Shown: piece by piece, positions 9,087 through 17,281 of the stretch
Layout of the letters: the number at the start of each line of letters is the position of its first letter
Position numbering within the stretch: the stretch's first letter is position 1
Origin: Arthrobacter sp. NicSoilC5
Lineage (GTDB): Bacteria > Actinomycetota > Actinomycetes > Actinomycetales > Micrococcaceae
Direction: 5' to 3'
DNA length: 64,000 nucleotides
NCBI RefSeq assembly: GCF_019977395.1
Contig: NZ_AP024660.1
Location: 3,534,001 to 3,598,000, forward strand
Made by a program: the position numbers and the translations under genes
The notes under the pieces: generated by a model
The model's database searches: none
Told to the model about the DNA's origin: nothing
The model's input: only the letters and a program-made list of their open reading frames with translations

Positions 9087-9803
9087 TCAGGCCGGGACAA
9101 GGCCGGTGCGCGGCCGGACGGTGCGCTGCTCGATGTCCTTGACCCGGTCTGTGGCCTGCACCAGCCGCTGGACAAAGACGCCCGGGGTGGCGATGTGGTT
9201 CGGGTCCAGGTCGCCGGGCTCCACGATCACTTCCGCCTCTGCAACGGTCAGGATCCCGGCCGTGGCCACCACCGGGTTGAAGTTGCGGGCCGTGTAGCGG
9301 TAGACGAGGTTGCCATCGGTGTCCGCGGTGTGGGCGTGGACCAGTGCGACGTCGGCGCGGATGGCCCGCTCCTGGACGTATGTTTCGCCGTCGAAGACCT
9401 CGTGCGGCTTGCCTTCGGCCACCAGGGTGCCCACCCCGGTCTTGGTGTAGAAAGCCGGGATTCCTGCGCCGCCGGCGCGGAGGCGCTCAGCCAGGGTGCC
9501 CTGCGGGGTGAACTCCACCTCAAGCTTGCCGGCGAGGTACTGCTCGGCGAACAGCTTGTTTTCCCCAACGTAGGAGGCGATCACCTTGCGGACCTGGCCC
9601 GCCTCGATGAGGATGCCCAGCCCCTTGCCGTCCACACCCATGTTGTTGGAGACCACAGTGAGGTCCCGCACGCCGGAATCCCGGACGGCTTCGATGAGGT
9701 CGGCCGGGATGCCGCTCAAGCCGAACCCGCCGACGGCGAGGGTGATGCCGTCCTGCAGGGACCCTTCCAGGGCCGTGGCGGCAGAAGCCTGGAGTTTCTT
9801 CAT
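9087..9803 (-). CDS. scoA: 3-oxoacid CoA-transferase subunit A
   Basis: 238 aa from the ATG at 9803, chosen over an upstream GTG at 9833 because GAGGAG lies just before it. It has the GGFGLSGIPADLIEAV motif near the N-terminus, VVSNNMGVDGKGLG, YVGENKLFAEQYLAGKLEVE, and FDGETYVQERAIRADVALVHAHTADTDGN, all typical of the alpha subunit. First gene of the operon scoA-atoE-scoB-thiolase. The divergent IclR gene and the palindrome at 9828-9842 suggest IclR control. Confidence 0.9.
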   Translation of the reverse strand: MKKLQASAATALEGSLQDGITLAVGGFGLSGIPADLIEAVRDSGVRDLTVVSNNMGVDGKGLGILIEAGQVRKVIASYVGENKLFAEQYLAGKLEVEFTPQGTLAERLRAGGAGIPAFYTKTGVGTLVAEGKPHEVFDGETYVQERAIRADVALVHAHTADTDGNLVYRYTARNFNPVVATAGILTVAEAEVIVEPGDLDPNHIATPGVFVQRLVQATDRVKDIEQRTVRPRTGLVPA

Positions 9804-9827
9804 GACGTCTCCTCGTTGAGCGCGGTA

Positions 9828-9842
9828 GTCCACTTAGTGGAC
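9828..9842. promoter_or_regulatory. candidate IclR operator in the divergent intergenic region
   Basis: Perfect palindrome GTCCACTTAGTGGAC (7-bp arms, 1-nt centre), 25 bp upstream of the scoA ATG. The same half-site recurs nearby as TATGGAC (9916-9922) and in TCCATATTGTGGA (9939-9951) just before the regulator's start. Such dyads in a divergent regulator/operon gap are typical operators; binding by the adjacent IclR protein is inferred. Confidence 0.6.
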
Positions 9843-9964
9843 GCTTGGGATCTGAGTTTGGAGACTACGGGCGCCCGGCAGAACGTGTCAAGAATCACTC
9901 GTTTGTGCCTTACAGTATGGACAGTAGGGTGAAAAGCATCCATATTGTGGACAAAGGGGAAGTG

Positions 9965-10762
9965 ATGGCATCGACGCCGGTGCAGGGTGCCCAGGTGGTG
10001 GCGCGGATCGCGGAACTGCTGCGGCTGGTGGGCCGCGGCTCGGAGGGGATGCCCCTCGCGGCCCTGGTCCGGGAATCAGGCCTCACGCGCCCAACGGCCC
10101 ACAGGCTCCTGACATCGCTCGCCGCGGAGGGCTTGCTGGACCATGATCCCGTCACGGGCAATTGGGTCCTGGGTCCGGAAATCCTCCTGATGGGATCGGT
10201 GGCCTCGGCACGGTTTCCCATGGAGGACATCGCCCGGCCCAGCCTGCGCCGGCTGGCCCAGGCCACGGGGGAGAGCGCCTTCTTCTCCATCCGCCGGGGC
10301 AATGAGACGGTGTGCCTCCTGCGTGAGGAGGGCAGCTTCCCTGTCCGGTCTTTTGTCCTGCATGAGGGCGTCCGCTTCCCGCTGGGCGTCGCGTCAGCCG
10401 GGACAGCCATCCTGGCCTTCCTGCCAACGAATGAGCAGGAAGAGTTGCTGGGCCGGTGGCCGGAGCATGCGGGGGCCTTCGCGGTGAACCACACGGCTGA
10501 CCTGGTCCGGAAGAACCTTGCCCGCACCAGGCTGGCCGGCTACTCGGTGAACCCGGGGCTGGTCCTGGAGGGAAGCTGGGGGATGGGCGCGGCGGTGTTC
10601 GACCGTTCAGGGCGGCCCGCCTGGGCGTTGTCACTGACCGGCATTGAACCGCGGTTCAAGGCCGAACGGCAGGAGGAGCTGGGTGGCCTGCTGATGGCGG
10701 AGGCCCACAGGATTACACAGCAGCTGGGCGGACGCGCCGACGGCGGGCGCCGGGCCCGCTGA
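9965..10762 (+). CDS. IclR family transcriptional regulator
   Basis: 265 aa from the ATG at 9965 (AAAGGGGA just upstream; an adjacent GTG at 9962 is possible). The N-terminal winged helix (residues ~8-65, including LAALVRESGLTRPTAHRLLTSLAAEGLL) is followed by an IclR effector domain with SARFPMEDIARPSLRRLAQATGESAFFSIRRG and GVRFPLGVASAGTAILAF. Divergent from the acetoacetate operon and therefore its probable local regulator. The effector is unknown; a CoA ester or the 3-oxoacid itself is plausible. Confidence 0.9.
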   Translation: MASTPVQGAQVVARIAELLRLVGRGSEGMPLAALVRESGLTRPTAHRLLTSLAAEGLLDHDPVTGNWVLGPEILLMGSVASARFPMEDIARPSLRRLAQATGESAFFSIRRGNETVCLLREEGSFPVRSFVLHEGVRFPLGVASAGTAILAFLPTNEQEELLGRWPEHAGAFAVNHTADLVRKNLARTRLAGYSVNPGLVLEGSWGMGAAVFDRSGRPAWALSLTGIEPRFKAERQEELGGLLMAEAHRITQQLGGRADGGRRAR

Positions 10763-10786
10763 GCCGCCACGGCTGTGCCGGGATAC

Positions 10787-10828
10787 GACGACGGCGGGTC
10801 CACCTGTCCGGTGACCCCGCCGTCGTAC
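10787..10828. terminator. bidirectional terminator between IclR gene and nadE
   Basis: Inverted repeat with core CGACGGCGGG (10789-10798) and CCCGCCGTCG (10816-10825), extended by flanking AT pairs. It lies between two convergent genes. Confidence 0.6.
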
Positions 10829-10851
10829 CCCAAAAGGTGGGGAATTCCTGC

Positions 10852-11706
10852 CTACAGCCCGGCGCGGGGCTCCACGGGCCCTTCGCCCTTCCACCACGTG
10901 TCAAAGATGGTCACCGGCACGGTGCGCTTGTGGCGGGTCCGGAGATACTTCTGCTCGATGGATTCGGCCACCGCGTCCGGGACCTCGCGGCCTTCGAGGT
11001 AGTCGTCGATCTGGTCGTAGCTGATGCCCAGTTCGTCCTCGTCGGTGCGGCCCGGCCGGTCGTCGAGCAGGTCTGCCGTGGGCACCTTTTCCCACACGCG
11101 CGCCGGTGCACCCAGTTCCGCCAGGAGGGCCCGGTTCTGCCGCTTGTTGAGGCCGAACAGGGGAAGGATGTCAGCCCCGCCGTCGCCGTACTTGGTGAAG
11201 AAGCCCGTGACGGACTCCGCGCCGTGGTCGGTGCCGAGCACCAGGTAGTTGAACTCGCCGGCCAGCGCATACTGGGCGATCATCCGGGTGCGGGCCTTGG
11301 TGTTTCCCTTGTGGAAGTCGGAGATCTCCGAGCCCACGGTCTTCTCGAACTCGTCCTCGAAACCATCCACCGCCGCCGAGATGTTGAACGTCCATTCGGT
11401 CTTGGCCTTGATGAAGTCCAGCGCCGCCTGGGCGTCTTCCTCATCGTGCTGCACGCCGTAGGGCAGGCGGACTGCAACGAAGTTGGCCTCTACGCCCTCG
11501 GCCTCAAGCTCATCAACCGCCAGCTGGGCCAGTCTTCCGGCGAGCGAGGAATCAAGTCCGCCGGAGATGCCCAGGACAAAGCCTTTGGTGTGGGTGGCCT
11601 TCAAGTATTCCTTGAGGAATGTGACGCGTTTGCGCACCTCCCCTGCGGGATCGATCCGGGGCTGAACGCCCATTTCTTCAATGATCTTGGCCTGGAGTTC
11701 GCGCAT
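10852..11706 (-). CDS. nadE: NH3-dependent NAD+ synthetase
   Basis: 284 aa from the ATG at 11706, close to the 275 aa of E. coli NadE. It makes NAD+ from deamido-NAD+, ATP and ammonia. The ATP pyrophosphatase P-loop SGGLDSS is at about residues 47-53. Also visible are [44 protein letters not shown] and the C-terminal [14 protein letters not shown]. There is no glutaminase domain, so this is the short ammonia-using form. A TAGGCT box 7 nt upstream suggests a leaderless message, divergent from the FAD oxidoreductase. Confidence 0.93.
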   Translation of the reverse strand: MRELQAKIIEEMGVQPRIDPAGEVRKRVTFLKEYLKATHTKGFVLGISGGLDSSLAGRLAQLAVDELEAEGVEANFVAVRLPYGVQHDEEDAQAALDFIKAKTEWTFNISAAVDGFEDEFEKTVGSEISDFHKGNTKARTRMIAQYALAGEFNYLVLGTDHGAESVTGFFTKYGDGGADILPLFGLNKRQNRALLAELGAPARVWEKVPTADLLDDRPGRTDEDELGISYDQIDDYLEGREVPDAVAESIEQKYLRTRHKRTVPVTIFDTWWKGEGPVEPRAGL

Positions 11707-11713
11707 GGTGTCC

Positions 11714-11719
11714 AGCCTA
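11714..11719 (-). promoter_or_regulatory. -10 box of leaderless nadE transcript
   Basis: TAGGCT on the minus strand with 7 nt to the ATG at 11706 and no purine-rich ribosome-binding site between. Confidence 0.6.
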
Positions 11720-11770
11720 GCCAGCGCTGTCAACAACCCTCAACTGTTCCGGTCAGGGCCCTGGGCGGCG

Positions 11771-11776
11771 TAGCTT
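11771..11776 (+). promoter_or_regulatory. -10 box of leaderless FAD-oxidoreductase transcript
   Basis: TAGCTT followed by exactly 6 nt and the ATG at 11783. Confidence 0.5.
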
Positions 11777-11782
11777 AGGTGC

Positions 11783-13675
11783 ATGGAGCGGACGGGATGC
11801 GCCGTGGTGGGCGGGGGCCCGGCAGGAATGATGCTGGGGCTGCTGCTGGCACGGGCCGGAGTGCATGTGGCAGTCCTGGAAAAGCACCGTGATTTCCTGC
11901 GGGATTTCCGTGGCGACACCGTGCATGCGTCCACCATCCGGCTGATCGACGAACTGGGCCTGGGCGCCGGATTCCGGGCCCTCCCGCAGAGCAGGCTGAG
12001 CAACGTCGCTGTCCCGGTCCCCGGCAGCGGGCTGGTCACGCTGGCGGCTTTTGACTCCCTGAAGCCCCCGTACAACTACGTGGCCATGATGCCCCAGTGG
12101 GACTTCCTGGATTTCCTCGCCTCGGCCGCCGCCGCGGAACCGACGTTCACCCTGCTCATGGAAACGGAAGCCACCGGCCTGGAGTTCGACGGCGGACGCG
12201 TCACCGGAGTGCGCTTCCGGTCCACCGCCGGCGGCGCGGAGGGCCCGGAACAGGTGCTGCACGCCGACGTCGTAGTGGCCGCGGACGGCAGGCATTCAGT
12301 GCTGCGACAGGCGGCCGGGATGCGGGCGAAGGAGTACCCGGTGCCCTTTGACACCTGGTGGTTCAAAATCCCGCGCCGCGCCGCCGAGCGCGGCGAAGTC
12401 GCCGGGGTGGTCCCCGCCCTGGGGGACCGCGATGCCCTGATCGCCCTCAACCGCACCGACTACTACCAGATGGGATACCTGGCCCCCAAGGGCTCGGATG
12501 CCAAAATCCGGGAAGACGGCGTGGAACACTTCCGCCAGCGGGTGGCAGCGCTGCGCCCCGACCTCGCCGACCGCGTTGATTCCATCCGCAGCCTGGCGGA
12601 CCTGCACTGGCTGGACGTCAGGCTGAACCGGCTGCGGCGCTGGTACGTCGACGGTTTTCTCTGCATTGGGGACGCCGCGCACGCGATGTCCCCCGCGGGC
12701 GGGGTGGGCATCAACCTGGCCATCCAGGACGCGGTGGCAGCCGCGGAACGCCTGGCCCCTGATTTGCGCCAAGGGCGCGTGCGGACCAGGACCCTTGCTT
12801 CCATCCAGCGCCGCCGCCGCATGCCCACGGTGCTGGTCCAGGCGGTGCAGCGGGTCATGCACCGGGTGGTGTTCGTTCCGCTCTTCGCGGGCACACTGTC
12901 CGGCGACATGCTGGCCCGGGTGGGTGACCGGAGGCCGTTCTCCATCCAGCGCCTGCTTTTCTTCATCCTCCGCCACAACCCCGTGGTCAAGCGTGTCCTG
13001 CCCCGGGTCATTGCGATCGGGCCGCGCCCCGAGCACGCGCCCGGCTTCGCCCGCCCGCTCACCGTCCCGCCACCCACTAAACTTGGGGCCATGACTTCGC
13101 CCACTGACACTGCGGTAGACACCGCGGCTGCCCGCGCCCGACTGCTCGAACTGATCAAGGAACTTGCCGTGGTCCGCGGCAAGGTGATCCTCTCCAGCGG
13201 AGCCGAGGCCGATTACTACATCGACCTGCGCCGCATCACCCTGCACCATGAGGCGTCCAAGCTGGTGGGCCAGGTAATGCTGGCACTGGCGGACGACGCC
13301 GGCATCGACTTCGAGTGCGCCGGCGGGCTCACCATGGGTGCCGACCCCGTCGGCACTGCAGTGATGCACGCTGCCGCTGACGCCGGCCGGAAAGTTGACG
13401 CGTTCGTGGTCCGGAAGGCCCAGAAGTCCTACGGCATGGGCCGCCAGGTGGAAGGGCCGTCCGTTGAGGGCCGCAAGGTGCTGGTCCTGGAAGACACGTC
13501 CACCACAGGCGGCTCCGCGCTGACCGCAGTGGAAGGCGTCCGGAAAGCCAGCGGCAACGTCGTGGCCGTTGCCGTGATCGTGGACCGCGATACCGGCGCC
13601 AAGGAAAAGATCGAAGCCGAAACCGGCGTTCCCTACCTGTTCGCATTCGGCAAGGACGAGCTGGGCCTGGACTAG
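11783..13675 (+). CDS. FAD-dependent oxidoreductase in frame with PyrE (no intervening stop)
   Basis: One open frame of 630 aa. Residues 1-~430 are a PHBH-type FAD monooxygenase/oxidoreductase: dinucleotide fold VVGGGPAGMMLGLLLARAG at 7-25, VVAADGRHSVLRQAAG near 170, and the FAD ribityl-binding motif CIGDAAHAMSPAGGVGINLA near 295. From residue 437 the frame runs straight into a complete orotate phosphoribosyltransferase. No stop codon separates them. The internal ATG at 13091 has its own -10 box, so pyrE can be made alone. Whether the oxidoreductase exists only as the fusion is unknown. Its substrate is also unknown; the UbiH/PHBH fold suggests an aromatic or isoprenoid. Confidence 0.75.
   Translation: MERTGCAVVGGGPAGMMLGLLLARAGVHVAVLEKHRDFLRDFRGDTVHASTIRLIDELGLGAGFRALPQSRLSNVAVPVPGSGLVTLAAFDSLKPPYNYVAMMPQWDFLDFLASAAAAEPTFTLLMETEATGLEFDGGRVTGVRFRSTAGGAEGPEQVLHADVVVAADGRHSVLRQAAGMRAKEYPVPFDTWWFKIPRRAAERGEVAGVVPALGDRDALIALNRTDYYQMGYLAPKGSDAKIREDGVEHFRQRVAALRPDLADRVDSIRSLADLHWLDVRLNRLRRWYVDGFLCIGDAAHAMSPAGGVGINLAIQDAVAAAERLAPDLRQGRVRTRTLASIQRRRRMPTVLVQAVQRVMHRVVFVPLFAGTLSGDMLARVGDRRPFSIQRLLFFILRHNPVVKRVLPRVIAIGPRPEHAPGFARPLTVPPPTKLGAMTSPTDTAVDTAAARARLLELIKELAVVRGKVILSSGAEADYYIDLRRITLHHEASKLVGQVMLALADDAGIDFECAGGLTMGADPVGTAVMHAAADAGRKVDAFVVRKAQKSYGMGRQVEGPSVEGRKVLVLEDTSTTGGSALTAVEGVRKASGNVVAVAVIVDRDTGAKEKIEAETGVPYLFAFGKDELGLD
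13078..13083 (+). promoter_or_regulatory. -10 box of leaderless pyrE transcript inside the upstream frame
   Basis: TAAACT followed by 7 nt and the ATG at 13091. No ribosome-binding site lies between, so pyrE is probably translated from a leaderless mRNA starting at or near the ATG. Confidence 0.65.
13091..13675 (+). CDS. pyrE: orotate phosphoribosyltransferase (internal start)
   Basis: 194 aa from the internal ATG, the usual length for bacterial PyrE. It converts orotate and PRPP to OMP in de novo pyrimidine synthesis. Visible motifs: LSSGAEADYYIDLRR (orotate/PRPP region), AGGLTMGADPVGTAV, the catalytic loop region VVRKAQKSYGMGRQVEG, and the PRPP-binding motif VLVLEDTSTTGGSA. It is embedded in frame at the 3' end of the FAD oxidoreductase frame, so it may be made both alone and as a C-terminal fusion domain. 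Confidence 0.93.
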   Translation: MTSPTDTAVDTAAARARLLELIKELAVVRGKVILSSGAEADYYIDLRRITLHHEASKLVGQVMLALADDAGIDFECAGGLTMGADPVGTAVMHAAADAGRKVDAFVVRKAQKSYGMGRQVEGPSVEGRKVLVLEDTSTTGGSALTAVEGVRKASGNVVAVAVIVDRDTGAKEKIEAETGVPYLFAFGKDELGLD

Positions 13676-13812
13676 TCCCGTGACGGGGCCGGCCCCGGCG
13701 GCCGGCTCCGGCGGCCGGCTCCGGGACACCTGGGGGACCGGTGTTGGCCCGCCGCTGGTGGCTGATTTATTATTTGCGTTAACACCTTTCAGTTGCTTGG
13801 AGATCCTGTATT

Positions 13813-14583
13813 TTGCTCCCCCCACAACAGCCTTTGAGCGCGACGGACCAAGTCCAGAACCTCATCCTGGAAAGCGCCGATTTCGAGGACTTCCTCAACG
13901 AGTTGGCACGCTTCTCCGCGCACCAGATGGCAGGCGACGGCGACGACGCCCTGTGCGGCATCACGCTGCTCCGCGACCGCAAGGCAGCCACCATCGGCTG
14001 GAGCAGCGAAGCGGCGCGGGAAGTGGATGAAATCCAGTATTCCCTCGCCCAGGGACCGTGCTTGTCCGCGGCACAGGAAGAGCGCGAGGTCTACGTCCCG
14101 GACCTCTTGCAGGAGGACCGGTGGGGGCCGGACTATGCGGCTGCCGTTGCCTCCCACGGGTTGCGTTCGGTGCTGTCGCTGCCGTTCAACCTGCAGGGGG
14201 AGGCCAAGGCCGCGCTGAACCTCTACTCCGACGCCCCGCGCAAGTTTGACGGCCGGGCGGCGGACAGGGCGCGGGACTTCACCCGGGAAATTTCCGAAGC
14301 ACTCCGGCTGGCTGTCCGGTTCTCGCTGCACGCAGACAGTGCGACGAACCTGCGGGCCACGCTGGAGTCGAGGACCATCATCGATATCGCCATCGGCATC
14401 GTCATGGCGCAGAACCGGTGCAGCCAGGAAGCCGCCGTCGAAATCCTCACCGAGGCGTCCAGCAACAGCAACACCAAACTCCGGGACATCGCCAAGTCGC
14501 TGGTGGATTCGGTGGGCGGCACCGCCGGAGCGCGTACCCACTACCAGGAACCGGGCAAAGTCGGCCAGGGTCGGCGGGCCTGA
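13813..14583 (+). CDS. GAF-ANTAR regulator
   Basis: 256 aa from a TTG start with GGAG 10 nt upstream. Residues ~20-165 form a GAF sensor domain (ALCGITLLRDRKAATIGWSSEAAREVDEIQYSLAQGPC ... SVLSLPFNLQGEAKAALNLYSD). Residues ~180-240 form an ANTAR RNA-binding domain (LRATLESRTIIDIAIGIVMAQNRCSQEAAVEIL ... LRDIAKSLVD). ANTAR proteins bind paired-hairpin RNA and prevent transcription termination. GAF-ANTAR proteins are common in actinobacteria; their signals are mostly unknown. The following small gene may be a partner. Confidence 0.85.
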   Translation: MLPPQQPLSATDQVQNLILESADFEDFLNELARFSAHQMAGDGDDALCGITLLRDRKAATIGWSSEAAREVDEIQYSLAQGPCLSAAQEEREVYVPDLLQEDRWGPDYAAAVASHGLRSVLSLPFNLQGEAKAALNLYSDAPRKFDGRAADRARDFTREISEALRLAVRFSLHADSATNLRATLESRTIIDIAIGIVMAQNRCSQEAAVEILTEASSNSNTKLRDIAKSLVDSVGGTAGARTHYQEPGKVGQGRRA

Positions 14584-14664
14584 AGGCAGGTTGTGCGGAG
14601 GCCCGGCGAGGGTTACGCTAGCGGAGGTTGAGCCGTCGGCCATAGAACCTCTTTTGGAGTACCT

Positions 14665-15285
14665 ATGGACCGCGCGCTAGACGCACTCGTTAACCTTGAT
14701 GTCCCCGCGGACATCGTCCGGATTGAAGTCCGGGGAGCCCTTCACCACGATTCCCGTGCTGAACTGGTCCACATCATCCGCCGCGTCCGGAGGATGGGCA
14801 TCCGCTGCCGTATCTGCGTCGATCTCTCGCAGGCTGAACTTGTCGAATCATCCGCGCTGGCAGGTCTCCGCGGCGACCTCAACGCCATGGACACCACGTC
14901 CCTGCCGGGCGTCCCCTCCGCCGGGGTGTCCCTTCAGCTCACCCCCGCGGCGCACGACTGGACACAATGGGACGCCTCCAGCCTCCGCCCGCTCCTGGTG
15001 GATGATGACATCAGGGAGCTTTTCCCCGGCGGTGAGTTCGCAGGTGAGTACCCCCAGTTGCCGGTGATGTGGATCGAAGGGCTGTATGGCCGTCCGCTGA
15101 CGGAATACACGGAGCAGGAACTGCTGCACGCCAGCGACTCCGCTTTTGCCCTGCTGGATAACCCGGACGCCCCCGACGGCGCTGACCTGCTGGGCCGCTA
15201 TAACGACATTGGCCTGGAGATCCTTCGCCGCCAGCAGGAACCGCAGGCGCCCTTCCCGGCCACGGAGGGGCAGGCCGCCAGCTGA
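14665..15285 (+). CDS. STAS-like conserved protein next to the ANTAR regulator
   Basis: 206 aa, ATG preceded by GGAG. Residues ~17-75 look like a STAS/anti-sigma-antagonist fold (DIVRIEVRGALHHDSRAELVHIIRRVRRMGIRCRICVDLSQAELVESSALAGLRGDL). The phospho-serine region of a classic antagonist appears as ELVESSALAGL. The C-terminal half is acidic and not recognised. It starts 82 bp after the GAF-ANTAR gene; a TACGCT box at about 14611 could give it its own promoter. The pairing suggests a signalling partner, but this is inference. Confidence 0.5.
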   Translation: MDRALDALVNLDVPADIVRIEVRGALHHDSRAELVHIIRRVRRMGIRCRICVDLSQAELVESSALAGLRGDLNAMDTTSLPGVPSAGVSLQLTPAAHDWTQWDASSLRPLLVDDDIRELFPGGEFAGEYPQLPVMWIEGLYGRPLTEYTEQELLHASDSAFALLDNPDAPDGADLLGRYNDIGLEILRRQQEPQAPFPATEGQAAS

Positions 15286-15342
15286 CGCTCAGCGTCACCG
15301 AACGTTAACATCCGCGGTTGCCGTGGTGACTTTCCCGGGGCT

Positions 15343-15348
15343 TACGGT
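15343..15348 (+). promoter_or_regulatory. -10 box of leaderless hydrolase transcript
   Basis: TACGGT followed by 6 nt (AGGAGT) and the GTG at 15355. The AGGAGT is too close to act as a normal ribosome-binding site. Confidence 0.5.
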
Positions 15349-15354
15349 AGGAGT

Positions 15355-16395
15355 GTGCCGTATGAGGGGGAAGTTAATCCACAGAGCCGGCGAGGGGTCT
15401 CCGATGCCCGGCTGCTGGCGGAAGCGGCTGCCCTCAAACGCTTTTCGCGGCGTACGTTCCTGGCCGGGGCCGGCGCCTCCGGGCTGCTGGCGGCGGACAT
15501 GCTGATGACCCGTGAAGTGCAGTCGCAGCGCCGGACTACCAGGATCCTGACCATTGCGGACGACTTCGCCGATGCCTACTACCCGGACGCAAGCTGGTTC
15601 CTGTTCCCCGGGTACAAGACCAGCTGGGAAGAAGCGCAGTGGATCCTGAACACGCTCAGGGGCGCACTGAACAAGCGCGCCCGGCTCGCCGCCGTCGGAT
15701 ATTCCAACCTGGGGCTCAACATCACTGAGGTGGTCAACGCGATCACCGACTACATCACTGCAGAGAAGATCACCAAGCTCTTCTTTTACGGGCACAGCTT
15801 CGGCGGCATGCTCGCCACCCAGGTGGCGGCCCGGCTCCTGGCCCTGCAGGGTGTCCAGGTGCAGTTCATCCTCCTGGACTCCAGCCCCTACAGCGCCCAT
15901 GACGTCCTGGACCAAAGCTGGTTCGACGGCGTGGTGTTCCTCTACGAGAGCGGCGTCAGGTTCCCCTCCACCCTGCGCGGCGGGTATGAACTGGGGGAGC
16001 GGATCATCCACAAGGACGAACGGAGCTGGCGCCAGATCCTGAACCAGACGCTGGAGCAGCTCTCACCCATTGCCCCGTCCAACGTCCTGGTCCAAACGGA
16101 GTCCGCCTACATCTACCACTTCGAGGGAAGCCTGTTCGCCGGCCACCTCGGAACAGCCAAGATGGCCTATATCGGCAACCCCAAAGACGGCACTGTTGAC
16201 TATGAGACCGCGGCCGAAACCTGGGCGGTGGTGTTCAAGGACAACATGGTCTCCAGCAACCTGCAGACCACGGGTGCGGCGCCCGCCCACGCCAGCCCCG
16301 GCTGGAACCCGCAGATCTACCGGCCCCTGGTCACGGAACTGCTGGACGAGTACTTCCCGCTGCCCCGGGGCGGCTCCCGGGTCAGCATCTTCTAG
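15355..16395 (+). CDS. secreted alpha/beta-hydrolase with Tat-like signal
   Basis: 346 aa from GTG. Residues ~30-48 read FSRRTFLAGAGASGLLAADM, a twin-arginine signal (S-R-R-T-F-L with hydrophobic stretch). The nucleophile elbow GHSFGG lies near residue 146, with the serine as the likely catalytic residue. Residues ~175-190 (VQFILLDSSPY) fit the next strand. A late His could be FEGSLFAGHLG. The lipase/thioesterase-like fold is clear but the substrate is not. Its stop overlaps the stop of the convergent HAD gene by 4 bp (16392-16395). Confidence 0.7.
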   Translation: MPYEGEVNPQSRRGVSDARLLAEAAALKRFSRRTFLAGAGASGLLAADMLMTREVQSQRRTTRILTIADDFADAYYPDASWFLFPGYKTSWEEAQWILNTLRGALNKRARLAAVGYSNLGLNITEVVNAITDYITAEKITKLFFYGHSFGGMLATQVAARLLALQGVQVQFILLDSSPYSAHDVLDQSWFDGVVFLYESGVRFPSTLRGGYELGERIIHKDERSWRQILNQTLEQLSPIAPSNVLVQTESAYIYHFEGSLFAGHLGTAKMAYIGNPKDGTVDYETAAETWAVVFKDNMVSSNLQTTGAAPAHASPGWNPQIYRPLVTELLDEYFPLPRGGSRVSIF

Positions 16396-17228
16396 ATCTG
16401 GTTCTTCAGGTCCGCCACGGAATTCAGCACCTGGTTGGGCCGGAAGGGGTACGCGGCGATGTCGTCCTTGTGCGTGATGCCGCTGAGGACCAGGACGGTG
16501 TGCAGGCCTGCCTCCATGCCGGCGATGATGTCCGTGTCCATCCGGTCACCGATCATGGCGGTGGTCTCGGAGTGTGCATCGATCTGGTTCATGGCCGACC
16601 GGAACATCATGGGGTTCGGCTTGCCCACAATGTACGGTTCGCGGCCGGTGGCCTTGGTGATCAGGGCCGCGATGGCACCCGTGGCCGGCATGGGGCCGTC
16701 CTTGGAGGGGCCGGTGGCATCCGGGTTGGTGGCGATGAACCGCGCACCGGCCAGGATCAGGCGGATGGCCGTGGTGATTGCCTCAAAAGAGTACGTGCGC
16801 GTCTCGCCGAGGACCACGAAGTCCGGGCTCTGGTCGGTGAGGATGAAGCCAGCCTCGTGCAGCGCCGTCGTCAGCCCTGCTTCGCCGATGGTGTAGGCGC
16901 GGTTGCCCGATTCCGAGCCACCGGCAGACACCTGGTCCTTCAGGAACTGGGCGGTGGCCAGGGCGGAGGTCCAAATGTTCTCCTCGGGGATCTCCAGCCC
17001 GGAAGCGCGCAGGCGTGCGGCGAGGTCGCGGGGCGTGAAGATGGAGTTGTTGGTCAGCACGAGGAAGCGCTTTGAGGTGTCCACCCAGCGCTGGATCAGC
17101 TCAGCCGCCCCGGGGATGGGCTGGTTTTCATGGACCAGGACGCCGTCCATGTCCGTCAGCCAGCACTCAATCTCCTGGCCGCTCCGGTATACCGCCGGGT
17201 TGCCTGCTACCTGGTCCTCGTCTGCCAT
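16392..17228 (-). CDS. HAD-IIA family sugar-phosphatase-like hydrolase (NagD type)
   Basis: 278 aa from the ATG at 17228, preceded by GGAGG; longer upstream extension is unlikely. HAD motif I is DMDGVLVHE (nucleophile and acid Asp, about residues 26-30). Motif II is LVLTNNSI, and motif IV is MIGDRMDTDIIAGMEAG. The cap sequence GKPNPMMFRSAM is typical of NagD/AraL-like phosphatases, which remove phosphate from sugar phosphates and other small metabolites. Divergent from the SpoU methyltransferase. Confidence 0.88.
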   Translation of the reverse strand: MADEDQVAGNPAVYRSGQEIECWLTDMDGVLVHENQPIPGAAELIQRWVDTSKRFLVLTNNSIFTPRDLAARLRASGLEIPEENIWTSALATAQFLKDQVSAGGSESGNRAYTIGEAGLTTALHEAGFILTDQSPDFVVLGETRTYSFEAITTAIRLILAGARFIATNPDATGPSKDGPMPATGAIAALITKATGREPYIVGKPNPMMFRSAMNQIDAHSETTAMIGDRMDTDIIAGMEAGLHTVLVLSGITHKDDIAAYPFRPNQVLNSVADLKNQI

Positions 17229-17269
17229 GCCCTGCCTCCGCCTGTGATGATTGCCCGAAGAGTCCAGTC

Positions 17270-17275
17270 TAGTGT
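17270..17275 (+). promoter_or_regulatory. -10 box of leaderless SpoU methyltransferase transcript
   Basis: TAGTGT followed by 6 nt and GTG at 17282. The alternative ATG at 17300 has no ribosome-binding site, which supports the leaderless GTG. Confidence 0.55.
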
Positions 17276-17281
17276 TGAAGG

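Noticed and set aside
12296..13825. Long minus-strand frame (509 codons) opposite the oxidoreductase and pyrE
   Set aside because: It is the antisense shadow of a clear coding region in high-GC DNA. The translation is low-complexity Arg/Gly/His-rich with no motif, and it has no ribosome-binding site.
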